Source: Deltaproteobacteria bacterium (GTDB lineage: Bacteria; Desulfobacterota; Desulfomonilia; UBA1062). From it: 64,000 bases of DNA. Below, piece after piece: positions 18,175 to 25,306 of the stretch (position 1 is its first letter; each line of letters opens with the position of its first letter). The notes below the pieces were generated by a model. It was not told the origin of the DNA. It did no database searches and saw nothing but the letters and a program-made list of their open reading frames with translations. The position numbers and the translations under genes are program-made. The DNA lies in the NCBI GenBank assembly GCA_029552245.1, contig JAKPDW010000025.1:62001-126000 (forward strand). The letters run 5' to 3'.

Positions 18175-20052
18175 ATGATCTTCGACTGGAACGAGACCTA
18201 CAGGAAGCGCCTGACCGACGCGAGGACCGCCCTTTCCAGGATCAGGCGGGGCGCGCGCATATTCATCGGGTCGGCCTGCGGCGAACCCCAGCTCCTGGTC
18301 AAGACCCTCATAGAGGTCGCCTCAGACCTCGCCGACACCGAGGTCATCCACTTCCTCGACCTCGGGATCGAGCCCTACACGGACGAGAAGTTCACCGGCA
18401 GCTTCCGTCACAACGCCCTGTTCATCGGCGCCAGCTCCCGCGCGGCCATCAGGGAAGGCAGGGCGGACTATACGCCCGTCTTCCTGTCCGAGATCCCGCT
18501 GCTCATGCAGCGCGGCAGCATGCCGGTGGACGTGGCCCTCATCACGGTCTCGCCCCCGGACACCAACGGTTACGTGAGCCTGGGGATCTCAGTGGACATC
18601 ACCAAGACCGCGGCCGAGGTGGCGGACTACGTGGTGGCCGAGGTGAACCCGAACATGCCCCGGACCTTGGGCGACAGCTTCCTTCACGTCAGCGAGATCG
18701 ACGCGTTCGTGGAGAACGACGTTCCGCTTTTGGAGTTCGTGCAGAAGCCCTCGGGCGACATCGCCAAGGCCATAGGGGAGCAGATAGCCGACCTCATCGA
18801 GAACGAGGCCACCATCCAGACCGGGGTGGGCAGGATACCGAGCGCGATGATGCACTATCTCGCCGGCAAGAGGGACTTGGGCATCCACACGGAGACCTTC
18901 ACGGACGACATCATCGACCTCGTCGAGGCGGGCGTCGTCACGTGCAGGAAGAAGACCCTGCACCCAGGGAAGATCGTCGCGTCTTTCTGCATGGGGACCA
19001 GGCGCCTGTACGACTACGTGAACAACAATCCGCTGTTCGAGTTCAGGCCGTGCCAGTACGTGAACGACCCCTACGTCATCGCGCAGAACGACAAGATGGT
19101 ATCCATCAACTCGGCCCTCACGATCGACATTACCGGCCAGGTCTGTTCCGACTCCATCGGGTTCACGTTCTACAGCGGCATCGGAGGGCAGGTGGACTTC
19201 GTCCGTGGGGCTTCCCTGTCGAGGAGGGGCAAGTCGATCATGGTGCTGCCGTCCACCACGGACGACGGGAAGAAATCCCGGATCGTCGCGTTCCACGAGC
19301 CGGGCAGCGGGATCGTGGTGACGAGGGGGTCCATCCACTACGTGGTCACGGAGTTCGGGGTGGCGTACGTCCACGGCAAGTCCATCCGCGACCGGGCGAT
19401 GGCCCTCATCTCCATCGCCCACCCGAAGTTCCGCGACGAGCTGCTGGAGGCGGCCAAGGAACAGGGATACGTCTACAAGGACCAGATCCTGCCCGTGGTT
19501 CTGTACCCGAAGGAATACGAAACCTACTGGACCGACAAGAAGGGGACGGAGATCTTCTTCAGGCCGGTGAAGCCCACCGACGAGCGGGCCATCCAGGACA
19601 TGATCTACGCCCTGCCCGATCAGGATATCCAGACGAGGTTCTTCCATTCCCTCAAGTCCTTCCCCCACAAGGTCGCCATGCCCCTTGCGGCCATCGACTA
19701 CAACGACAGGATGGCCATCGCAGCGGTGATCGGCAAGGAGGAACCTGAGAGCAGGGAGCAGATCGTGGCCGTGGGCAGGTATATCCGAGACCCCCGCTCC
19801 AATCTCGCGGAAGTCGCCTTCACCACGCACCAGGATTGGCAGAACCGAGGTATCGGCACGTTTCTTCTCCGGTACCTGATGCGCATCGCAAGGGAGAAGA
19901 ACATCAAGGGGTTCACGGCCGATGTCCTGGCCAGGAACACGCCCATGATGAAGGTCTTTGCCAAGACCGGCTGCCCCATGAAAACCCGCCTGGAATACGG
20001 CGTTTATGAGCTCGAGATCGAGTTCGGCGAGGTGGAACAAGGAAAGGGGTGA
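18175..20052 (+). CDS. Acetyl-CoA hydrolase/CoA-transferase fused to a GNAT acetyltransferase
   Basis: This 625-residue protein has an acetyl-CoA hydrolase/4-hydroxybutyrate CoA-transferase-like part (about 1-440, with GSACGEPQLL, SPPDTNGYVSLG and QTGVGRIPSAM) followed by a GNAT domain (about 460-620, acetyl-CoA loop region QDWQNRGIGTFLL). It probably moves CoA between acetate and another acyl acid; the GNAT half may acetylate a protein or sense acetyl-CoA. ATG 18175 has GGAAAGG before it. The frame is open far upstream, but conserved sequence begins here. The same fusion is known in other deltaproteobacteria. Confidence 0.87.
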   Translation: MIFDWNETYRKRLTDARTALSRIRRGARIFIGSACGEPQLLVKTLIEVASDLADTEVIHFLDLGIEPYTDEKFTGSFRHNALFIGASSRAAIREGRADYTPVFLSEIPLLMQRGSMPVDVALITVSPPDTNGYVSLGISVDITKTAAEVADYVVAEVNPNMPRTLGDSFLHVSEIDAFVENDVPLLEFVQKPSGDIAKAIGEQIADLIENEATIQTGVGRIPSAMMHYLAGKRDLGIHTETFTDDIIDLVEAGVVTCRKKTLHPGKIVASFCMGTRRLYDYVNNNPLFEFRPCQYVNDPYVIAQNDKMVSINSALTIDITGQVCSDSIGFTFYSGIGGQVDFVRGASLSRRGKSIMVLPSTTDDGKKSRIVAFHEPGSGIVVTRGSIHYVVTEFGVAYVHGKSIRDRAMALISIAHPKFRDELLEAAKEQGYVYKDQILPVVLYPKEYETYWTDKKGTEIFFRPVKPTDERAIQDMIYALPDQDIQTRFFHSLKSFPHKVAMPLAAIDYNDRMAIAAVIGKEEPESREQIVAVGRYIRDPRSNLAEVAFTTHQDWQNRGIGTFLLRYLMRIAREKNIKGFTADVLARNTPMMKVFAKTGCPMKTRLEYGVYELEIEFGEVEQGKG

Positions 20053-20269
20053 GGGCGCATCGGCCCTTCTCGGAGAAAGACCCCTGCCCGATCCGCGGAA
20101 CCCATCGGGAGATCCTGTGCGCCCGTCCGACACGTCGCGGGTGACGGCACCGGCGGTCCTGCCATGTCGTGCCCGGTCCGTTCGCGAGGCGTTCGGACAC
20201 GAGGCGCCCCAGAGTGGGGCGTGATGCCTGCGGCGCGCAGGACCCCGGCCCGGCTCACCTCATGCCGCT
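20053..20269. other. Intergenic, nothing recognised
   Basis: The first part of a 727-nt gene-poor stretch downstream of the CoA-transferase gene. No gene, promoter or terminator with a T-tract was seen; short frames here lack family motifs. Confidence 0.4.
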
Positions 20270-20380
20270 TCCTGTTCTCTCGATGCACCGGTCCCGGGAG
20301 GCGGGGGAGTTCTTCCTGTGGGCGGCCATGGTCTTTCCGATCTCACCCGGCGTGGGGTGCTCTCGTATGTGGGCCTTTCC
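20270..20380 (+). pseudogene. Decayed duplicate of the pgsA 3' end
   Basis: The segment 20297-20330 matches 16747-16780 in pgsA at 33 of 34 positions. Weaker similarity extends at a constant offset of 3,550 nt on both sides. The reading frame still gives PLPVLS, then [20 protein letters not shown], against [20 protein letters not shown] in PgsA. The catalytic N-terminal part is absent. It is a remnant of a duplication, not a functional gene. Resemblance may continue into the DNA downstream of pgsA (GCTCGGCCCTTG against GCTCAGCCCTCG). Confidence 0.75.
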
Positions 20381-20480
20381 TCACGCTCGGCCCTTGTCAT
20401 GTGCGGCCCTCTCTCAAGAGTGACACGACCACCGGCTCGGAACGATTGCGAGAAAGAACGACAGCCCTCGGCATGGGCGG

Positions 20481-20494
20481 CCCTCTCGAGAGGG
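20481..20494. repeat. 14-nt perfect palindrome
   Basis: CCCTCTCGAGAGGG is self-complementary and lies in the gene-poor region between the pgsA remnant and the DUF2892 gene. Its role is unknown. Confidence 0.5.
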
Positions 20495-20700
20495 GCCAAG
20501 AGCTGCCGCTGACAGGTTCACCGGGGCTGATGCGAGCCGGAGAAGACGATCGGGGCCGGAAGGATCGAGGCCGTGCCCACGGCGCCCGTTCGACCCGAAG
20601 AGGGTGTCACCTGCAAGCCCGCTTTTGTTGAGCCTTGTTCGAGCGGCGACGCGGCTGCGGCCGATCCTGGGAAACACGGAAGGGCCCCTGCCGGGTACGG

Positions 20701-20744
20701 TCCCCTCGAGGGGGCTTGCAGTCGAGACTGCACCTCGAGGGGGA
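20701..20744. terminator. Large imperfect hairpin downstream of the DUF2892 gene
   Basis: The core TGCAGTC-GA-GACTGCA (20717-20732) is flanked by TCCCCTCGAGG and CCTCGAGGGGGA, which pair with one extra base and a small bulge. It lies about 40 nt beyond the end of the minus-strand DUF2892 gene and could end its transcript, although no T-tract follows. Confidence 0.4.
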
Positions 20745-20779
20745 GGCTCGAAGAGCCGTGAGGATTCCTACTTGCGGCC

Positions 20780-21004
20780 TCAGACCTTTTTGCGCTCTTC
20801 CTTCACGGTGCTGATGCCGAGCTCCGTGTAGAGCGAGCACACGCCTGATGCGGCGCTCGAGAGCAGCATTCCCCCCACGAGCAGGGACATGGCCGTCAGG
20901 AGAGGTACCTTGCCCCGCATCGTCAGGAATATGAGAATGCCCAGTGCAATCAACACGCGATTGACCCTGTCTATGGTCCCGACGTTCTGCTCTATGGGTT
21001 CCAT
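20780..21004 (-). CDS. YgaP-type DUF2892 small membrane protein
   Basis: This protein of 74 residues starts MEPIEQNVGTIDRVNRVLI and has two hydrophobic segments, matching the inner-membrane DUF2892 domain that in YgaP is fused to a rhodanese. Here it stands alone. The start at 21004 is supported by GGAGGTCACC directly upstream; an earlier ATG at 21064 lacks such a site. Function is unknown; a link to sulfur or thiol chemistry is suggested only by the family and by the redox genes next door. Confidence 0.8.
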   Translation of the reverse strand: MEPIEQNVGTIDRVNRVLIALGILIFLTMRGKVPLLTAMSLLVGGMLLSSAASGVCSLYTELGISTVKEERKKV

Positions 21005-21130
21005 GGGTGACCTCCACTGCTCTGTCGCCACCATGATGTCCGAAAAGCGTCGTTCTGTCAACACGCTGAGGGCTCACCGAGGGTGGGCCTCTTGGGTGCT
21101 GACGGCATGAGCCGAGCGGCGGTGCGGGTG

Positions 21131-21170
21131 CGTTCTCGTGGCGTCATGCACGTTCTCGTGGCGTCATGCA
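21131..21170. repeat. Two perfect tandem copies of a 20-nt unit
   Basis: The 20-nt unit starting CGTTCTCGTGG occurs twice head to tail (21131-21150 and 21151-21170) in the 280-nt gap between the DUF2892 gene and the glutaredoxin gene. It is probably a slippage product. Confidence 0.85.
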
Positions 21171-21344
21171 CATTCGGGGCCCTGGCTGCACGTACCAGCG
21201 AGCCGTGTGTGCCTGGCCGGTTGCGTGCACACCGCCTGCGCCCGGAGCGACGGGGTGCCGCGCTCTACCGAGTGAACGGGGACCGCACCGGCCTTGAAAC
21301 GCCCGATCATCGGCCTTATGGTGTATGCAAGACAAGGAGGATCC

Positions 21345-21599
21345 ATGAAGAAATCGGTCATGATGTTCACCCTGAGTACCTGCAGTCATTGCAAGGCGGC
21401 CAAGAGGTTCTTGAACGAGCACAACGTGGAGTTTTCCTTCAAGGATGTGGACCTGCTCGAGGCCGGGGAGAGGGAAGAAGCGCTCGACGAGGTGAGGGGA
21501 TACAACCCCAAGCTGACCTTTCCCACCATCGTCATCGACGGTCGGCAGGTGATCGTCGGGTTCCAGGACAGGGAGATCAAGGAGGCGCTCGGGCTATGA
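21345..21599 (+). CDS. Glutaredoxin-family thiol redox protein
   Basis: This 84-residue thioredoxin-fold protein has the active site TCSHC (Cys13, Cys16), the cis-proline segment TFPTIVIDG and a C-terminal GFQDREIKEAL. It resembles small NrdH/glutaredoxin-like proteins. The ATG follows AAGGAGGATCC. Its stop overlaps the ATG of the ferredoxin:thioredoxin reductase subunit, so the two are translated together. That suggests it is the disulfide partner reduced by that enzyme, which is inference from gene pairing. Confidence 0.88.
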   Translation: MKKSVMMFTLSTCSHCKAAKRFLNEHNVEFSFKDVDLLEAGEREEALDEVRGYNPKLTFPTIVIDGRQVIVGFQDREIKEALGL

Positions 21600-21928
21600 C
21601 CGAGGCCGAGAAGCTCTACGCGACGCTCAAGCCCGTGCAGGAGGCCAGGGGTTACGAGTTCAACGCGGATACCACCCTCGTCATGGAGCTTTTGGAAGGG
21701 CTCCTCTTCAACAAGAGGCGCTATGGATACATGAGCTGCCCGTGCAGGCTCGCCTCCGGCGACAGAGGGAGGGACCGGGACATCGAGTGTCCGTGCGCCT
21801 ACCGGGAGCAGGATGTGAGGGAATACGGGAGCTGCTATTGCGGTCTTTACGTCTCGAGGCAGTGGAACGAGGGCAAGATCCCCCGTCTCTACGTCCCGGA
21901 GCGAAGGCCCGTCCAGGAGACGGGGTGA
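21596..21928 (+). CDS. Ferredoxin:thioredoxin reductase, catalytic (beta) subunit
   Basis: This 110-residue protein carries three Cys-x-Cys pairs: CPC (48-50), CPC (65-67) and CYC (80-82). They bind a 4Fe-4S cluster next to the redox-active disulfide. The spacings (14 and 12 residues) differ from the plant enzyme (16 and 8) and are of the kind found in anaerobic bacteria, and no variable alpha subunit gene is next to it. It would use reduced ferredoxin to reduce a thioredoxin-like protein, most simply the glutaredoxin encoded just upstream. Confidence 0.88.
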   Translation: MTEAEKLYATLKPVQEARGYEFNADTTLVMELLEGLLFNKRRYGYMSCPCRLASGDRGRDRDIECPCAYREQDVREYGSCYCGLYVSRQWNEGKIPRLYVPERRPVQETG

Positions 21929-21949
21929 GACAAGCGGCCGGGTTCCTCC

Positions 21950-22258
21950 TCAGAAGTTGAGGAGGGAGGAGATGTCCTCGTCGTTGGCGTACGTGAACTG
22001 GATCGCCATCCCGCTCTCGTCGGTGCGCACCACGAGCCCTTGCACATAGACGGGTTTCCCGAGGTAACGCTCCGTGTGGATCCTCATGGTGACGTAGGAG
22101 TCCTTTTCCAGGGTCTCGTCGGTGAACATGTAGATGCCCCCGCCGCTGATATCGCCCACGAGACCCTTCGGGGCGTTCTTGAGGGCGTCGCAGTAGGTGA
22201 CGGTGGCCCCCACCTTCTCTGGGATACGAACCCTTCGCTGCCTTCGGCGGTTCTTCAT
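21950..22258 (-). CDS. PilZ-domain protein (c-di-GMP binding)
   Basis: This protein of 102 residues is essentially one PilZ domain. The arginine-rich motif RRRQRRVRIP and the D-x-S-x-x-G type motif in VGDISGGGIYM are the cyclic-di-GMP binding elements. ATG 22258 is chosen because GGAGG lies eight bases upstream. A consensus promoter at 22394-22421 places transcription start near 22387, so an earlier ATG at 22390 is excluded. Its output target is not evident. Confidence 0.85.
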   Translation of the reverse strand: MKNRRRQRRVRIPEKVGATVTYCDALKNAPKGLVGDISGGGIYMFTDETLEKDSYVTMRIHTERYLGKPVYVQGLVVRTDESGMAIQFTYANDEDISSLLNF

Positions 22259-22393
22259 GAGAACGTCCTCCCAGACTGTTTTTCCGCGACGAGCGGGGAT
22301 CTCGCTTCTGCCCCGAATGCCGGATTTCATCACACCGAAGCGCGTCTCGAGAAGACTTAGGGACGGCCGAACCGAGAATCGTCGCAGCATATC

Positions 22394-22421
22394 ATTATAG
22401 CATGTCGTCCGGAGATGTCAA
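22394..22421 (-). promoter_or_regulatory. Consensus sigma70 promoter for the PilZ gene
   Basis: On the minus strand TTGACA (22421-22416) and TATAAT (22399-22394) are both perfect and separated by 16 nt. The expected start is near 22387, giving a leader of about 130 nt before the PilZ ATG. Confidence 0.75.
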
Positions 22422-22480
22422 TCGACAATCAACGGGTCCCCCACGGCCGACGTGGTTGACCGGAAAAAGGCTTCGGCCTC

Positions 22481-24481
22481 TCACTCTGGCCGGGGTGAAG
22501 CCTCGAAGGTGCGCGGGCCTTTCATCACCCTCCACCAGGCTATGCCGTGGATGCCGTCGTGGAGGAGCTGCATGTCCTTCACGTCGAAGGGCAGGGGGAC
22601 GGCGGGGCCCACACCCTCAAGCGGTATGACGCGAGGTGCCTTGCGAAGGTCCACGAGCGCTTCCCTGGTGAGGAAGAGATCCCTGCCCACTGCATAGGCC
22701 GGGTAGGCACTATCCAGGAGGTCCTTGCCCATGGTGTGATAGGCGAACCCCTTGGGTGCCGTGAGCTCGACGACCGTCGGGACCACGTCGATGTGGCAGC
22801 CGGGTGTATGTATGACGTGGGGTGTGTCTCTGGGAAGGCACCGCCCGTACATGACGAACGGGATGAGGTGCCGCTCGAGGGGGTCCGGGTTCTCGGCGAG
22901 CCATCTCCTCCCGGGATGGTCGGCGGTCACGATGAACAAGCTTTCCTCGTACCGGGATGACGCCTCCTTGCAAAAGAGCAGGATGCATCTGTCCGCGTAC
23001 CAGATATGCCCGAGAAACCGCGCGTCATCGTCGTCGATGGGTATCCCGTCGATCGAGGAGGGGAGTCTTTCCCGATGGAACCCCTTGGATGGGAGGTCCA
23101 CGGTGTACGGGGGGTGGAGACTCGTGGTGAGGATGAGATTGAAGCTCGGCACCTCGTCTTTCACGGTCTTCAGCACGAAGGAGAAGATGTGCTCGTCGTC
23201 CACCCCCCACTCGTTCGCGGACAACCAGCTGCCCATCTCGCCGCCTCCGTAGACCTCGTCGAACCCCTGGTCCTTGAGAAAATCGCCCACGCGCTGCCAC
23301 GTCAGGTATCCCCCGTAGAACGCCCTGGTCCGGTAGCCAAGGCGTTCGAAGATGGTCGTGATCGATGTGGGGTAGGGCCTCTTGGAGCTCATGCGGTAGT
23401 TGGTCTGGATGTCGGCGTCGGGCAGGCCCGTCACGATGGTGTTGAGGCTCGACATGGTCCCCTGGGTGGAGGCTACGAAGGGGCGGCAGGAGATGCCCTC
23501 GTGTGCCAGCTCCTTGAGCCCGTCCGCCACGTGGAGGGAGGCATACTTCTCTTCGAGCGGCCACGCGCTGTAGCTCTCGGCCACGATCCAGAAGATGTGC
23601 GCCGGTGGTCGGGCAGAGGCGCCCTTTGCCGTCCTGAGGAGGCTCGCGTCGATGTCCCCGGGTACCGCCCGAGGGCCGTACACGCGCCTCAAGGCCTTGG
23701 CCACGTCGCCGTCGGGGAGGTACTCCCGGACCCCCTTCTCCCTCGAGATCTTGATGTGTCGCTGGATGGCGTAGCGCAGCGAGGAATAGGGGTTCAAAAC
23801 GGTCTTGTTCAGGAAGTCGTCCGTGGTTATCCCGGCATGCCGCTCCCGGGCCGGCATGGCGCCGATGGACCCTCGTAACCCGAACACGATGGCCGCCACG
23901 ATGAGGACGGTCACGGTTCTACGCAGGGCCGGGCGTGAGGCGATACGATCGCTGACGCCCTGCTCGAGCAGGGGGGTTTGAAGAACACGCCTGAGGAGGA
24001 TGCCTGCGAGGGTGACCGTGACGATGAAGACGACGAGGTGCGTGGAGGCATGGTAGGTCGAGAGGATCGTCTTGAAGATAGCCGCCCTGTCGTCGTAGAT
24101 CAGGCCGAAAAGGTAGTGGTTGAACTGGTCGTTGTACTCCCGGAAATACTCGATGGTGATCAGGCACAACGCGCTCGACAGGCACACGAAGACCAGCCCT
24201 GTGGCCGCTCGGACCCTGCCGGCGAGCACGCGCACGTTTTTGAAGATACAGGCCGTGCTGAAGCAGAATGGGACGAGCATGAAGGTGGTGGAAACCTTTG
24301 CGTCGTAACGCATGCCGTTCAAGAAGGCCGACAGGATGGTCGCGAAGGTGCTTGTCGGTTCCATCCGGTGGCGGAAGACGACGAGGAAGGCGATCCTGAA
24401 GCACGCGAAAAAGGCCATGCAGAAGACCCAGAGCACGAGGTCTTTCTGCCAGCTTTGAAAGAAGCGGGACCATCTCTCCAT
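22481..24481 (-). CDS. LtaS-like membrane phosphoglycerol transferase / sulfatase-fold enzyme
   Basis: This 666-residue protein has several N-terminal membrane segments (first about 210 residues) and a periplasmic alkaline-phosphatase-superfamily domain. The metal/nucleophile region reads VAESYS, then STQGTMSSLNTIVTG with the probable catalytic threonine. FIVTADHPG supplies the Asp-His metal pair. Lipoteichoic-acid synthase-like proteins in Gram-negatives usually add phosphoglycerol or phosphoethanolamine to envelope glycans. The substrate here is unknown. The gene appears monocistronic. Confidence 0.85.
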   Translation of the reverse strand: MERWSRFFQSWQKDLVLWVFCMAFFACFRIAFLVVFRHRMEPTSTFATILSAFLNGMRYDAKVSTTFMLVPFCFSTACIFKNVRVLAGRVRAATGLVFVCLSSALCLITIEYFREYNDQFNHYLFGLIYDDRAAIFKTILSTYHASTHLVVFIVTVTLAGILLRRVLQTPLLEQGVSDRIASRPALRRTVTVLIVAAIVFGLRGSIGAMPARERHAGITTDDFLNKTVLNPYSSLRYAIQRHIKISREKGVREYLPDGDVAKALRRVYGPRAVPGDIDASLLRTAKGASARPPAHIFWIVAESYSAWPLEEKYASLHVADGLKELAHEGISCRPFVASTQGTMSSLNTIVTGLPDADIQTNYRMSSKRPYPTSITTIFERLGYRTRAFYGGYLTWQRVGDFLKDQGFDEVYGGGEMGSWLSANEWGVDDEHIFSFVLKTVKDEVPSFNLILTTSLHPPYTVDLPSKGFHRERLPSSIDGIPIDDDDARFLGHIWYADRCILLFCKEASSRYEESLFIVTADHPGRRWLAENPDPLERHLIPFVMYGRCLPRDTPHVIHTPGCHIDVVPTVVELTAPKGFAYHTMGKDLLDSAYPAYAVGRDLFLTREALVDLRKAPRVIPLEGVGPAVPLPFDVKDMQLLHDGIHGIAWWRVMKGPRTFEASPRPE

Positions 24482-24507
24482 CGCCGACCTTCACGTGTGT
24501 TTCCCGC

Positions 24508-24546
24508 GATCGACCGGCACTCGCCAAGAGCGCCTGTCGGTCGATC
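24508..24546. repeat. Inverted repeat upstream of the LtaS-like gene
   Basis: GATCGACCG (24508-24516) and CGGTCGATC (24538-24546) are perfect 9-nt arms separated by 21 nt. The element sits 27 nt before the ATG of the minus-strand gene, so it could be an operator or a hairpin in its leader. The rest of the 24482-24792 gap shows no gene. Confidence 0.55.
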
Positions 24547-24792
24547 CCGACGTATCGTTAGTATGGCCTGTGCATACGGGTCAAGGGGTCAATGGGGTGA
24601 CGTCGACAGGGGGGGGCGGTGAGGGATGCCGGGTCCCGGCGACAAGGCGCTGTCCGTCTTCGACGGGGAAACGGTGCCCCATCCTGCAATCGCCGCGACG
24701 GATCGCGCTGTCGGTGACCGCACCCTGAGGCTTTCCGTGGGCCGCCGGGCACGCGCAGGCTCGTGCGGCTTCAAAAGAGGGCCGCTTTCATG

Positions 24793-25119
24793 CTACTTGC
24801 ACACGGGTTTCGACCCCGGCGCCAGGGTTGCCAGCAGCCCCGCCGCAGCCTGTATGTCCTCCGTGCCGAGGCTTGCGCCCTTCGCCACCATCCGCTTGAT
24901 GGTCCGCTCCCAACCGGCGGCGTCCCTCGTGCCGAGCGCCCTGCACACCCGGGCCGTGTCGTGGCACGCCGAGCAGGACCTCATGACCGTGGTCATCGTG
25001 TCCTTCGTGGCCGGAGCCTGCTGTGCTTGTGCGAACGAAAAGGCCAGGATCGTGCAGGCCAGGATCACTGCCCCGAACGAGATCCACGTGGTACGCAACC
25101 TCTCCTCTTTCTTGCCCAT
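24793..25119 (-). CDS. Small periplasmic monohaem cytochrome c-like protein
   Basis: This 108-residue protein has an N-terminal signal/anchor (TTWISFGAVILACTILAFSF), cut near AQA-QQ, and one c-haem motif CSACH. The rest (CRALGTRDAAGWERTIKRM) resembles small cytochromes in which a conserved Trp and a later residue complete the haem pocket. A strong GGAGGAGG precedes the ATG and a promoter lies at 25157-25185. It is probably a soluble periplasmic electron carrier; the partner is unknown. Confidence 0.8.
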   Translation of the reverse strand: MGKKEERLRTTWISFGAVILACTILAFSFAQAQQAPATKDTMTTVMRSCSACHDTARVCRALGTRDAAGWERTIKRMVAKGASLGTEDIQAAAGLLATLAPGSKPVCK

Positions 25120-25156
25120 GCGGCGCCTCCTCCAGGCGGTGTTGCGATATCCTCTT

Positions 25157-25185
25157 CATATAGCGGCGTCCTGGAGGACTTGCAA
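25157..25185 (-). promoter_or_regulatory. Sigma70-type promoter for the small cytochrome gene
   Basis: TTGCAA (25185-25180) and TATATG (25162-25157) on the minus strand are spaced by 17 nt. The predicted start is about 30 nt before the ATG at 25119. Confidence 0.6.
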
Positions 25186-25306
25186 ACGACGGGAAGGGAT
25201 TCCCCGTGCACGAGCATGCCGCCCTGCGTTTCCGCCCCTGTCAGGCTGCATGGGTGCCGGGGGTGACGTGCGGGACGGGACGGCGGCCTCAGTGGGTATC
25301 GTGGGA

